This document shows, piece after piece, positions 44,229-59,200 of a DNA stretch of 64,000 nucleotides. The stretch covers positions 29,218,665-29,282,664 of the forward strand of contig NC_079891.1 in assembly GCF_024868665.1 (NCBI RefSeq), read 5' to 3'. Each line of letters begins with the position of its first letter. Positions within the stretch are counted from its first letter, which is position 1. The position numbers and the translations under genes are program-made. The notes beneath the pieces were generated by a model, which saw only the letters and a program-made list of their open reading frames with translations, was not told the origin of the DNA and searched no databases. Source of the stretch: Triplophysa rosa (lineage: Eukaryota; Chordata; Actinopteri; Cypriniformes; Nemacheilidae).

Positions 44229-47200
44229 ATGTCTTCTCTTGCCGAACTACTGGAGAATGAGGATGGCTCACCGCCATCCCAGGATTCGCCGCAGGATCCA
44301 GGACGACCAGGGCAAAATCTTGACTCGAAGCAGAACATGCGGATAAGGTTCCCTGGGGCCTTTAAAAAGGGGGTTCCTAATCCCATGGACCTCCTGGAGT
44401 CCACCATCTCTGAGTATCCAGTGGCACCTGGACCAAAGAAGGCACCTATGGATTCTCTGTTTGACTACGGCACGTATAGGGAGGTCAACAACCAGAAGAA
44501 ACGCAGAAAGAAGCTGCCACGGGGGTGAGAGATGATAGCTTTTTTACACATGCATACACGGTATATGAAAATATAATATATATATCCAGCTACACAGTTG
44601 TTCAAAAGATGTTTTTTCTTTACATCTTATCTGACAGTAAGGAAAAAGGTGCATGATGCCCCTGCCTGTGTCACGGCATCCTTTACTTTGCGTTTAACTT
44701 GACCTTGAAGAATGTTAAAACACAGATAGATACATTGTTTACTGAATGACACAGTGCAGACCTCTTGCTATGTAGCTGTGGTAATATCTCTTTATAGAAG
44801 TGTCGGGCAGTGGAACGTTTTCATAGATTGTAACGATTTGTATATGTTATGTTCTGTGCAACAGACAGTCTACAAATGATTTAATTCTCTTGTGAATATG
44901 CACAGTAGGGCATCTGAATGTCTGCCGTTGTTTCCATGCATGCTTTTGGAGCAATGTTTATGCTGGAGTTGGTTAGACCGCTTAGATTCCCAGTATATTA
45001 TGACCTGTGAACTATTATTGTACACCTGACATACAGTGAGTTCAGTCTGGGGATCTTCAAGTCAGTTAGGGTGGTTCTTTAAAACAGGTTTTAACTTTGT
45101 GCATTAAAAAATGCCAGTGGACATGGACAAGTTTAGGTAACACAATTTACAACTAAATATAGTGAAAAGGACAGTACTCTCGGTCAGTAGTCTGAGAACG
45201 TTTTCTAAAAAAAGTTATGATGCAGTCATGTCTTTCTAATTATCTGCGTTAATAAACACAAACTTGAAATGAAAATGAATGCGGTTGTGGTTTTGGAACA
45301 CATTTGCCCCATTTCACAAACAAGGCTTAACCTAGTCCCAGACTAAAATACAAGTTTGTGCTGTCTTAACTGAAAATAACTTGCGATGACAAATCCTAAA
45401 ACATGTTTTTACTATGGCATTTTTATATAATCTGCTTAATTATCATAATTTAATTAAGGCCCAGTCCTGGCTTAAGCTAAACCCTGTCTGTGAAACCGGG
45501 CCATTAAGATTTATCTGAAGATAATGTAAACTTATTATATTCACCCCCACAGGAAGGCAGAGATTGAGATGTCATGTGATGAGGGATCCCCAGAGCCCGC
45601 AGTTCTGAAAGTCTTCAACCGCGGGCTACTGTTTGATGCTGTATCGCGAGCAGACCCGAGAGCTCTGGACGGTCTCCTGCCGTATCTAACGTCGCAAGAA
45701 AAGAGGCTCACGGATGAAGAGTTCAAAGGTGCATTCTGGGAAGGGTTTAGTCTGTGAGCTAGGTTCCAGCAAAGTGCAGTGAGGTATATGTCAGTAGCGT
45801 GTCTGTGTTTTGGGTGTAGGTTTTAATTTTGGGTTTGCTGCCCAAAATATAGTACTCACTGAAAAATGTATTAGTTTAATAAAATAATTTGTTTAAATTA
45901 TATTCATTATGTACTTAAAAAGATCATCAAATACAACCCTTTTCTTTAGAGGAATGAGAAGAATGTTTTCACTGCTCTTTTCCCAACCAATAAAAGTAAA
46001 TGGTGACTGAGGCTATCAATACCTACATTTACCTAACATAGAAGAAAAGAGGTACTTGTAAACATAAAAGAGGGTCGTTTTGTGTTAAGTAATTTAGTAA
46101 TATCCAAAATGAGTCATTTTTAGATTTAGTAATTTTCAAAATAATGCTTAAATCTTTTAATTAAATAGTCAAAACACTCCTGTTTTAAAAGGATCTGGGT
46201 CATGTCCCTATTATCCTTTGTTACCATATCTTTATTTCCTCATGTTTAACATTTTTTTAGGCTGATATTGTGCCCATTTCATGTATTGGAGGAAATTCTA
46301 TTTTATTTTAGTGTGACACTGTGAGGTGGAGTCCAAACTCCTCTTCCTGTCTCAAAGACTCAAATGAACTTTTAACAGTGAGCAGTAAGAAATCGCAGCA
46401 AACCGTCACAAATAGAGAGTGAAAAATTCAAGGGGGATCAGAGACGGACAACTAAGTTTCTCAGGCCAAATGTAAACACAGGAAGAGGTCTCACTTGACC
46501 CCTCGCCTGAGTGAAGCGGATCGAGTTTTAGAAACTGGAAGAGCAATACGTTTTTAAGCAACGTATCAAAGGGACAGTTCACCCAAAAATAGAAATTCTG
46601 TCATCATTTACTCGCCCTCAATCTGTATAAATGTCTTTGTTCTGATGACCACAGAGAAAGATATTTGGAAGAATGCTTGTAACCAAACCATTCTTGGCCA
46701 CCATTGACTACCATAGTAGGAAAAATAACAATGTAGTCAAAAGTGCCCCAGAACTGTTTACTTTTCAGCATTCTTCAAAATATCGTCTTTTGTGTCCAAC
46801 AGAACAAAGAAATGTATTAAGCAAATTTTCCTACTTTGGTAGTTAATGGTGGCCCAGAACTGTTTGGTTACAAGCCTTCTTCCAAATTTTTTTCTCTGTG
46901 TTCATCAGAACAAAGACATTTCTACAGATTTGGAACAACTTGAGTAAATGAAGGCAGAATTTTCATTTTTGTGTGAACTGTTCCTTTAAGAAACCACTCT
47001 GAACTGTATAGCAACACCCTGGCAACCACCCATTACACTTTAGTATTGTGTGTGTTTAAAGTTTTCTTTTAAACGTCTTCTAATAATCTGTTGTTAACAG
47101 ATTATGTTTATTGTATTTCTTTTAGAGCCCTCTACTGGAAAAACATGTCTACCAAAAGCTCTCCTGAACCTGCAGAATGGACAGAATGACACCATCCCTG

Positions 47201-50200
47201 TATTAGTGGACATTGCAGAACAGACAGGAAACCTGCGAGAGTTCATCAACACGCCCTTCAGAGATGTATATTACAGAGGTGAGACGTCCAAACCTTAAAC
47301 ACACAAACCAGATTCTCAGCTCGTAGCCAGAGCTTGAATTTGGTCAAATGTGGAGTTTCACATTTGTGCTTCTGACTGAACTCAGTGTTTAAGAAGTTTC
47401 CTCAGAGCTGTCGTTCAGTTGCCTGTGGTCTCCACCCTGAGCAGCACAAAGAGTCCTTACAAACGCTGTTCCTCTGTGGCCTGTTTGTGTTTAGGACTGG
47501 ACGCAAGCCATTTCATTTCGACAGTGCCACACCCATTGCAATATTTCGCAACTTTCCTTGCCTTCAGATGCATTAATGTTGCGAAAACAGATGTCACACC
47601 TGTAGCCTGTGGGTAAAAGCGGGTGCTGAGACATTGATCATTGACGCCCACGTGAATGACATCCTTTTGTGACACAAGCTGCTCTTGCGTCTTGTCGCTC
47701 CTCTCCCCATCTCTATTTCTGTATCAATAAAAATATAAAGCATAAAGGCCAAAATGATCAAATAAATGCGTTATGGCCATAGACTCAATTATTCAAAATA
47801 ACCAAAACCAAATATTAATGATTAATTTAAGTATTTGTCAGGTTTGTGATGTGAAGTATGATACCATTTTTAGTTTTTGTTTTGCATCTATATTGGGAAG
47901 TTACATGTCTTGCAATACACGCTAGATGTACTGCAGACTTTGCGTAGTCTATCTTTCTTTTAAATGTCCACAGGATGCAGTCGCTCACAAATCGGTTCCA
48001 TTAGTTTGGCAGTGTTGCTTCCAGACCTCGAGGCAGGAAAGCGTATATGTCAGGCTACGTCTGCCTGTCAACAGATTTCCTTTGGAGACACAAAGCCAAA
48101 ACACATACAAATGAACTAAACAACTCAAATTAAGTCAAGATCATCCCCATTGTTCTCAGCACATTTAAGTAAAACAGTTCTCTTGAGTCAGACTTTCTTT
48201 ATTACGTCATTAAATTTGATTACAAATGAATAGATGTTAGTGTTAACAATGTTAGTTAAACATTAGTCTGTTTGTATACATTTTAGAAAATAAAAAATCT
48301 TTTAATAAAGGAACAAGGTGGACCCACATTGCTCAGCAGTGGCCACTTGTTTGCAGATGATTTATGCGTGTTGTTCATACACATGAAGGTAGTAGTAAGT
48401 ACACATGACATTATTGTTTAGTTTATGCGCACATGTGCACACAGGGCGCTGCTTTGTTCAAACAAATAACATATACGGGTCACGTCTAAACATCAGTGTG
48501 AACAGTCGAGGCAAAACGATCTAATAGATGCAAAAATCAAAGCTGAAACATTTCACTAAAATTTCACTCATCTACAGTATTGTAAGAACAAAAGATCGTT
48601 CGAATGTATCCAAGCTCTATCTACTTATTTTCATGTTGCTTTACATCCTCTAAGATAAATTTACAGTATCTAATAATATTGTGCTGTTTCCTGCTGCTCT
48701 GTGAGATAAGATATAGATATAATTTTTCCTGTAGTGTGCCAGAACTGTAGTGTAGTGTGTTTTAATCATTGTAGTTAGTTCATTTTATGTTGTTGGTACA
48801 GGCATCTTTATTCAGAATGAAAATGTGGCATGTCCGCAGGTCAGACTGCACTGCATATTGCTATCGAGCGCCGATGCAAACAGTATGTGGAGCTTCTGGT
48901 AGAGAAGGAGGCCGATGTTTATGCCCAGGCCAGAGGACGATTCTTCCAGCCTAGAGAAGAGGGTGGATATTTCTACTTTGGTAAGTTTGTTGATAATAAT
49001 TTTGATTTTGGTGAATGTTTCAGCAATTATTGTTTGAGAAAAATCTTTTTTAAATTTTGTGTTAGCAATTTTTGTTTTATTTGTGTTTTTTTTATTGTGG
49101 GATGATTTTGCACTTCATATCAAAAGCACGTCCAGTCAAATACTAACATTTTTATAAACTAGTTTGAGACATCTGGTTTAATAATAAGAGATTAACCTCA
49201 TTACAACACTCACCCCAGTCTTTCATCCCAAAGCTGTCACGGTTCTGCCTTCTTGTTTCTGAACTTCTAGTCGTGTGGCAGGATCGGGACAGAGCCCTTA
49301 GGTTTTATGTGAGAAAGCCATGAGTTGTTTATGTTTTTACTTCTCATGTGCTTTCTTGTGTCTTGTCATTGGCCCCCGCCACTCTCGTTTCATGTATTGC
49401 TTCCCTGCCGTGTCTAATGTTTCCCACCTGCCCTTTGTCATTATCCCTCGTTTGTCTTGCCTTTAAAATGCCCTCATGTTTCTTTGTCCTGTGCTCGTGG
49501 ATTGTGTATGTACTTGCGTTCAGTGTTCGTGTTCTTCACCTTGTCCGTGGATTGAGTTTTGTGTTTACCCTGCCGTGGTTTTGTGTGAGACGTTTGGTCG
49601 AGTTCTTGTTGACTATTTTTAGTTCTTGTTCTGCCCCCATTGTGGTAAGTTTTTGTTTCATGTTTTGGTATCTTAGTTCTGTTCCTGTTTTACACCCCCT
49701 CGTGGGTTTTGTTTTGTGTTTTGAATTAATAACGTTTTTGTTAACCCCTTCTACCCCGCCTGCCTGCAATTGGGTTCTTCAGCCACGCTATTCCTGACAA
49801 AAGCTATGTGTGGGAAGCTCCCTTTCCTGTTTTATCAGCTATTTGCCTTTATACCATCACAGTTTTTGAAAAGATCAAGACATAACATTTTTTTTATTTC
49901 AAGAGGCATTCAGGAGGGGTAGCCTAGCTTACACGGGTTTGCCCATGAATAACCAATATTTGGGCACATGAGATTTTGGAAAACCATACTATTCCCATGG
50001 CAACATCAGGCGATTTTCTTTTTTCCTTATGGGTTGGCAAAAGTGAGGAGTGTTACACAATTTGTGCTTTCATGAAATGTTTAGCTGTGAGCAAAACTGT
50101 TTGTGGAGCTTTGAAGAACATCAACAAGACGTTACGTCATAAATAAAACAAGTGTGACGGTACCAAGGATGTAAGAGAGTTAAAGGAGCCTCTGTTTGCA

Positions 50201-53200
50201 ACAGAAAACAGTCAAAGGGCATGTACTATATTTGGGAGACTGTGTAAGAGTCATTTTGGTGTCTGAGCTAAGGTCCCTCTGCTTCTACCTGAACATGTTC
50301 TGCCCTTTGTTGATAAGAGTATGTTACTACAACTCTATCAGTCTACAACCCTGAAATAATATAGTCGCAAGCAGCAATTATTTGGGTCAGACAAGGTCAA
50401 GCAAGTTCAGACAAATAAGTAAAAGTTCCTTATTTGGAAAGTATTAAAGAACAGATGCTGTGAATAAAATAGATACTTCTGTTGATGTTAAATCTGTTGT
50501 AGAGTTCAGAGGTTTTCTGTGGGTGTAGCGCCCTCTATTGACATATTTCAGCATGCTTCCTCAGAATGCATACTGTCCTGTATAAAAGGTTTTCTCATGG
50601 ACATTGAGCTCACATGATGTAGACCAATTTGTCATTATTGGCCCCACCAAAAATTATATTTGCTCATATCTGCTGAATGACTCAACCAACCAATTTTTTT
50701 TAAATATTTGTTTGTCAGCACTGTCTTTGGACGATATATGCCACAATTCATGTGAATCTGGGCCTAAAGTCCCTTTTGATAAGCTTGCAGTCGAATTCAT
50801 AGTATATGAGACCGGTTTGATCAGTCTAAAAGCTTTTGTCAATTTCTTTTTGTGAGCATCCCTAGATTTTTGCTATATACAAAATCTCATGTAAATCAGA
50901 AGCGTCGAACAGGAGGATTTCGAAAAATTAAATATTTTAATGAAGAAATAAAAAACACAGTGTAATGGTTATAAGGTCATGGGTTCAGTCCCCAGGAAAC
51001 AAAACATGTTCCTTGAATGGGCTGTAAGAAACTTTAAATATAAAAGCATCTGCCATTTATGCATAAATGTAAATGTAAACATTGGGAAGTTTGCCTTCAA
51101 GGCTCCATGTCTTGGTCAAAAAGCCTAAAACAAAATATGGAACAAGGGGTGTCACAATATAACAGTATTGACAATAATTGTGACACTAAAAACCACAATA
51201 TCGATCAATATGGTATTAATTCTAATTATAATTCCGTGAATAATTTAGCAACCATTTATAATTTTGCTTTAAGAGTAATGACGGTTACAAACCATGCCTC
51301 ACTACACTTGTATTTTAAGTGTGATTCATTGGCCAAAAAAAGAAGAAACAAAAAAGGAAAAGATAAATGTATTCTTTAAAAACAACATTTCTATAGGTAT
51401 CGTGATAATATTGTTATTCTGAATTTCTTTTGACATGATAATCATGTAGTAAAAATCTGGTATTGTGACAGCTATATATGGAATGCAAACTTTTTAGGAC
51501 TCAATCAATTTCTAGTAAATAAAATTTGATTCTGGTCTACATTTTTCTTATTGAAGATTGCTTCTTTAAAAAATATATTTGAAAATACAATGGATAATGC
51601 AGTTTGCTTTAACTTTAAGACTTTAGTTGATCCTTCGTGCTGGAGTTTTACGTCAATAGTTCATAAAACAATTACGATTCTCTGAACAAACAAAGAATTT
51701 GAATTCTCTTTTTAATTCTCCTCAACCTCATTTACATCCGCACATTTTAAATCACAAAACAAGACATCTGCTGTGGAGCTGATTGAAAGGTGCAAAACTA
51801 TTTTAATATAATCCGGGGATGACAGAACAGGATTATCTTTTCTGGTGTCCTGCCAGGAGTCTCCATCTCTCCTTTATTCACCTGTAAATGATTTTCATTT
51901 GTATTAGACACGGCTGTCAGCGTTTAATCCCCTCTGATCTGAGCGCGAAGCTTCTCGGTGACGTGATCTCAAACCCGAGCTCGCTGACAGCTAATGTGAT
52001 TTAGCAGTCACGCTAACCGCTCTCTGAGCGCATGCAAATCAATGAGAGCGAAGCGTTTCTATAAGAAGTGACATGAAAATAATCTGTCACCCCTGGCAAC
52101 AGCTCACTCTCAGCTTGCTGTTTGGATTTCCTGTTTGCCAAGAGTTCTCGTGAGACGACCAATAATTGAGTACTGGATACCAATGGTGACATTTAGATCA
52201 AAGCGTATTTGTTCTGCGAGCCCAGCGCAAGAGTGATTGATTTTAGTCTGTAATTGTATTTTCTCATTGTGGTATTTAGTTAGGGAAACTAGGGAAATGA
52301 TGGATTAAAGGAACATCTGGAGTATGGGGTCTAATAGCTGGACAGAAATCCCAAAAAAGGAACCCTTACAAAATTAAATATATGGGAAAATATAAAGCAA
52401 TTTATTACATAACACATTTCCATATATTAGAACCAAGTGCTTTATATTATATTTCGTATTCCAATACATGAAAAGCTGCAATTCCTTATGTATTGTTCAA
52501 TATATTGTATTATTGTAAAATGTTAACAATGTATTATCCTATGTGTGACCATGGACCACAAAACCAGTCATAATTCGCATGGGTGTAGAGAATGTGAAGC
52601 TGACGTCACGCCTTATGTTGCATGTTGCAGTGGCGCCGCCATCTTGGGAGGATCTTACTCCACTTTTATTATTGTTTTGATATGTACAGTTACTTGTTTT
52701 GTTTAAAAAATGGAGAAATCGAAAGTGAAAAAACCATGGGCTTTTCCTGAATGACTCTGCGTAATGCTATTGCAGTTTTTAACGCAGCAAGACCGACCTA
52801 CCATAGTTATATTTTCTAATCAAACAAGAAAAGCAAAACACTGTATTGAACGCACAAGCAGCCATCCTCCCAAGATGGCGCAACATTCAACATGGTGTGA
52901 GGTAGCTTCATATTTTCTATATTTGTAGCAATAGCCAACAAAACGATGGGTCTCATTCACTAATAATTGCATAGATTTTTTGTATTTACACGCACATTTG
53001 AACTTCTCATGAAAACGTTCCGCCTAATTCACAACACGTGCGTACGCACATGAATTTGTTCTTAACCTCATCGTAATGTTAATGAATTTGGAGTATTCTA
53101 AATGAGCGGCCGCTTGCACGAGTTTAGTCATTTGCATAAAACACACCCAGTCCATCTACATATAAGGGCTTTCCACCTAAAAAAATCTTTTCTTTACCAC

Positions 53201-56200
53201 CTGTCGTCACTTAAGTCGAAGATACTCCAGGCAACCCCATGTCATGCCGTCTACAGATGTGCTCTTGCAAGTAATTCCAAGTGAGAGTTCTCAAAATCAG
53301 TTCATACACAATAAAACACCTTTTATACAGACACGCAGTTTACAGAGTTCTCGTTAGCCGGCTGTAAAAGCGCTGTTATTCAGAGAAACCTTGCAGCTCG
53401 ACCTATAGTCTAACACAGCTTTTCTTACTCTTTCACTGTATATGAATTAAGTTAAAAACTGCACATTTTAGATTGGCCTTTTATTGTAACCAGCCTAAGG
53501 CACACCTGTGCAATAATCATGCTGTCTAATCAGCATCTTGATATGCTACACCTGTGAGGTGGATGGATTATCTCGGCAAAGGAGAAGTGCTAATATCAAA
53601 CATAAATTTTGTCATTTTGTCTTAGAGAGAGAGAGACTGGTGATTTTTATTTGCGAACGTGTGCTTTCAGCTGTTTTAGTGAAACATAATTTGTTCGTGA
53701 AATAGTTTGTACGCAGGTTTCAAGCACAAATTTGTGCGTACGCATGCTTAATGAATGAGACCCAATGTATAGTTTTCTTTTAAGCCAAAAATCATTAGGA
53801 TATTAAGTAAAGATCATGTTCCATATTCAATTTTCTACTGTAAATATATAAAAACTTGAGTGATTGCAGCAAAATCGCAAACAAAAATTTCCAGAAACAC
53901 GCCTACAAACATCGCTCGCTTCTGCCTGCTCTATAGGAGTTACCCACTCAAGTTTGGTATCTATGTAAAGCTTAGAATTTCTGCTTTCGGGTTCATCTAC
54001 TCTCCACAACATTAAATCAACATTACAATCATTAAAGCGTTAAGCCAATAGAGAGCGTTAAAGGTCTAGAGTGGGATTTATAGCGGCCACTAGCGGTGAG
54101 TTTGAGAATTGCAACCCCTCCCTTTCGAAACACAATGGTGGCCACCACAGTACAAAAAGATGTCGTCTGCTGCGTCATCGTGACTCAGGGAAGAGATCAT
54201 GAGGGCATTAGAAATACTGTAGAAAGAGCAATGTCTTATTTATTACATAAAATAAAGTTTCTGTGGATTTTAAGTATAAAAAGAAGGCTAAAAGTCAGGC
54301 AGGAGCTAGGACCTGCGTTAATATTATAAAGACTTTCCAGAAGAGATGCGTTAGGACCCGCGGTTACGTTACTAAGTCTTTTAGCAGAGATACTCCGATA
54401 TCTATGGAGATACTTTCCAGCAGAGAGACGTTGGAGAGAAAGATTGTCTAAAAATCACCCCCGAGGAGGTTGCTTTGATTCGGATCAGTATGTGAGTAAC
54501 ATTGGTTTTTCTGTTTGTTAGAACCAAGATATGTTGTTGTTGTAATATTAGCGTCATTGTTTATCTGGAACCAGTGTGCTGCTTGTATTATACTCGTGTC
54601 GTCTTCGCTTATTTTATACATTTGCATTTTTATTTGTGTGGTCTAAGCTATGATAAAGCTAAGCAATTCATGCTTGCATTGCACAGTACGTTTGTGGGCA
54701 GAGCTATGTAACAGTATATAGCAACGCTGTTAAAGGCGTTTGATCTGACAGCAAGATAGCAGTTAGGAGTAAGTTAGTAGACGTTTTCCCCCCTTTGTAA
54801 AGTCAGGGACAACCGGACTACGTACCGCAGTGTAGAGGGAGAGGAAGAGGAAACATGCTTTGTAGAGCTGTTTGTCGGTTTAGGGCTACTGTACAAGACA
54901 TGGTGGCGCAACACGGCGAATTCAATGTATGTAGGCCCGCTCTGTATGTAGATAGAAATAGCTTATTCTAAGGCAATACAAACATAACGGTTCATTACGG
55001 GTCTTTATACACCTCTGAAGAAATAGTTTTTGTATATTATATTGCATTTCTGTCAATAGATCCTCCTAAAAATCCCACATTGCGCCTTTAAAACAAACCT
55101 GTTTCTTCTTAGCAATGACTCCTACAGTGCCTCTGATGGACATCTTTAAAGATGATATTCTCAATATTTACATTTTGCACCCTCAGATTCCAGATTTTCA
55201 AATAGTTTTGTCTCGGCCAAATATTATCCTATCTTAACAAACCATACATCAACGGAAAGCTTATTTATTCAGCTTTCAGATGATGTATCAATTTCAATTT
55301 CGAAAATAGGCCCCTATTTGTGGACACATATATTTTCAAATATATAATAAATGATTTAATATATTGACATATAATATACAAGACAATATAGCATAGCTGA
55401 TCGCAGTGTGTTTTGGATGCTGTTCTTAAAGCTAATAAAAAAACAAGCAGTTTTCTATCGTCCTCAATCCACCAGCACTGACAAGCTTACATTGTTTTTC
55501 CTCATTGCTCAGGTGAGCTTCCCCTCTCCCTCGCAGCCTGTACCAACCAACCAGACATGGTGCATTACCTGACTGAGAACAGCCACAAAAAAGCAGATCT
55601 GCGTAGGCAGGACTCAAGGGGAAACAGTGTGCTCCACGCCCTGGTCCATATCGCAGACAACACCCGGGACAACACGAGATTTGTCACCAAGATGTACGAC
55701 TTGCTGCTCATTAAATGCTGCAAACTCTACCCAGATTGCAACCTGGAGAATATACTGAACAATGACGGCATGTCTCCTCTCATGATGGCCGCCAAGCTGG
55801 GAAAAATCGGGGTAGGAGCCCACCTTCACTTTGAAAACTTGCATTAGAAATCTTCCAAATTAAAAATCTGTAATCATATACAGTACTTACCCTGTTGTCA
55901 TTTTAAACCTGTGTGATTTTCTTTCTTCTGCAAAACACAAAAGAAGAAACTTTGAACCGACGGTTTTCTGAACATTTTTCTAAATATCTTATTTTGTGTT
56001 CTGCAGAAGGTTTGAAATGACAAGAGGGCATGTAAATAATGACAGAATTTTCATTTTGAAGGCTAACTGTCCCTTTAATGTTTTTCTCTACAGGTGTTTC
56101 AACACATCATTCGGAGAGAGATTAAAGATGAGGAGGCCCGTCATCTCTCTCGGAAGTTTAAAGACTGGGCTTATGGACCCGTGTACTCTAATCTCTATGA

Positions 56201-59200
56201 TCTTTCTTCTCTGGATACCTGCGGAGAGGAAGTCTCTGTTCTGGAGATACTTGTCTACAACAGCAAGATTGAGGTGAACGTGTGAAATTTTTTTTTTTTT
56301 TCATTTTCTACTTCAAAATTTCAGATTAAAGGCTTTGTGTTGAGTAATGTATCCTATGGAAAGATTTTGCGGACTAAATTAAAAATGGTTTGCTAACTGC
56401 ATTTGCAAATGCGTTTTCTATTTGTTCGTGTCAAAATTGTGACATAATTCAAACTCAAATGCAAACCGTTTGCATTTGCATTTACGCGAACGTACAATGT
56501 CTGCCAAATTTCAAAAGGAAAAGCAAAGTCTATTTGCAAATGAATTACCTGTGTCTTACGAGTTACGACCCTGCCATATTTAAATCGCAATAGCAATTCC
56601 CCATATGCTATCTCACTTCCTCTGGCGTCTCGTATTAAGCCTGCCAAAACTCAAATGAAATCGCAAATCTCTTGGCATTTGCGTTTCCCCTGAATTGTAC
56701 AGAAACCTGTCAATCAATGGCGGGGTGGAATCAATGGGTGGGCTTATTCAGTGGGGCGTGTTTGTATCGGGAAGCGACATCATTCACCGTCGACTGGAAC
56801 TTAAGGAGATACCATAGGAAAGTGATACAGCTAAACACATTGGGAGTGAAGTTAACGCTTGCTGTTTTGTAAACTATTACAACTGCACTCACAATCGGCG
56901 TTGAAAACCATGCAGTTTTCAGTTTTATTTGTTTGGAAATAACTCTCGCTGGAACTCTGGGCTCAGAGCGGCATCACTTAGCATGTGTTCAATTTGTATG
57001 AATAAACAGCATCCTGTATTATCATTGTTGTTCATTATGCATATAACAAGTTAATAATAAATTACAGAAGTACATGAATTCTACATCTCTGTGAGACAAA
57101 GACAAACTTGTGCTCCAGTGTTTTAGTGAGTTTGCTGGACACAGAAGTAGCTGTCATCTACAAATTACTGGATGGAGATGTTGCTGTATTTAAACATTAA
57201 TTTAATTTCCGAACGGCCTTTTCAACAACATGTGCAGTAAATGAGCCCATCAGGTGATGCACCAACCTGAGAAATTAATGTAGTTATGATGAATCCACAC
57301 TGCTTCAATATGACTTATTGGTAGCTCATTGATATCACCAGACCACTGTTTGTGTTCATCTGTTTATCGAGCCCATTGAACTTCTTTAAATTATACTTGT
57401 TAAGTACCGCAACTGTGATTCATTGTAAAGATTTTCTCTATATGAAACTTTACAACTGATCCTCGTTTGTTCCATTATTGTTATTTTGGCTTTTAGCTGT
57501 AGCTGAATCCCTTTTAGCCACAACCGGTGTCGCCCTGACAGTGTCACCTTGGTGTTGGACTGACTGCCACCACTGTAACGGTGAATGACGTTACTTCCCA
57601 AACACGCCCCGTTGAATAAGCCCACCCCCACCATTGATTGACAGGTTTCTGTACAAGTCAGAGGAAACGCAAATGCAAAGGGATTTGGGATTTCATTTGA
57701 GTTTTGGCAGGTTTAATACGCGACGCCAGAGGAAGTGAAATAGCATATGGGGAATTGCTATTGCGATTTAATTATGGCAGGGTCGTAACTCGTAAAACAG
57801 AGGTAATTCATTTGCAAATAGACTTTGCTTTTCCTTTTGAAATTTGGCAGACATTGTACGTTCGCGTAAATGCAAATGCAAACCGTTTGCATTTGCGTTT
57901 GAATTATGTCACAATTTTGACACGAACAAATAGAAAACGCATTTGCAAATGCAGTTTGCAATTCCTTTCTAATTTAGTCCACAAAATCACTCCATAGTAT
58001 CCTAAATTTGTGCTGATGGTTGTTAAAGGACATTTATGGATTCATCAAAAATTTAAATACAGCCAAAAATCAATAACCAAAGACTGCAAAGAGTGACCAC
58101 CTTAGTGTTGCAAACTCTCTGAAGTGTTTCATTATTTCTCCTTTCAGAATCGCCATGAGATGCTGGCAGTGGAGCCCATTAATGAGTTGCTGAGGGCCAA
58201 GTGGCAGAAATTTGCTGCCGTCACCTTCTACATCAGTGTGTTTTCCTACCTTGTCACTATGATCATCTTCACTCTTGTGGCTTACTATCGCCCATCAGTG
58301 GGAAAAGTGAGTACAGCCTAGTTTTTTTTAAGCAAGCTCCCTCATTTTTCTCTGAGTGGTCCATCTCATTCTATTAGAATTACTGGTATTTATGTTTATT
58401 GTGTCAATACAGAGTTGATCTCTAATCATTTTGTCTCTCCACAGCCCCCTTACTCCTATAACACTACAGACGACAAACTACGTTTGGCGGGGGAGCTCAT
58501 AACTGTGGCCTCTGGGCTCTTTTTCTTCATAACAAACGTAAGCCATGCGTACACAACGACCCAATATTTCCAATACAAGATCATCCCATTATCCTATAAG
58601 AACACTGTTGCACCCAAATTCACCTTCATACACTTTCCGATTTCCTCTGCAGTATCTTCCCTCTTCATCTATAGCGATACATACTGTATCTTGAGCAGCG
58701 TTTCTTGGTTTTCTCCCCTGATTTTTAGATTAAGGACCTTTTCCTGAAGAAGTGCCCGGGGGTGAATTCTTTATTTATTGATGGATCCTTTCAACTGCTC
58801 TAGTAAGACATTCGGTCCCGTTCTTTGTGTGTTCCTTCGCTCTCCATGTCTTTCCCTAAGGCGATTTTCTCCCCCTTTTAATTGAGCCGTCTAATTAATT
58901 GCACAACTTCGTTCTAGGCATGTTTTAATAGTTAATCTCATTGCATAAAAGCAACGCTACTTATGCGAAGATGAGTGCAGTTCGCCAACATGTTTATGTT
59001 AATTATAATTAATACGTGGCATTTTTGAACCAGTGAGGCATTTCAAATGGAAAAAGCAAGTCTAACATATTGTAGCTTAGCAACGGAGTCAAAGATTAAC
59101 TCAGTGAAACACTTTCTGTAACCTTCGTAGTTAACAAGTGTATGAAGATTCCCAAAAGCCATCATCATTTTAGTCGTCAGTATTGAGCTGATCATTAGTC

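Noticed and set aside
49348..49797. 149-codon open frame as a gene
   Set aside because: It lies within a repeat-like segment in a trpv4 intron, is Cys/Leu/Phe/Val rich with no domain, and has no splice or promoter context.
56393..57997. Two similar short proteins encoded on opposite strands
   Set aside because: Both are the same inverted-arm sequence of the foldback element read from each side; the similarity is due to the arms, not to gene duplication.
58801..58803. In-frame TAG truncating trpv4
   Set aside because: The TAG straddles the splice site: the exon ends at TA (58802) with donor GTAAGA, and the next exon supplies C, restoring the Tyr of QLLYFIYS.
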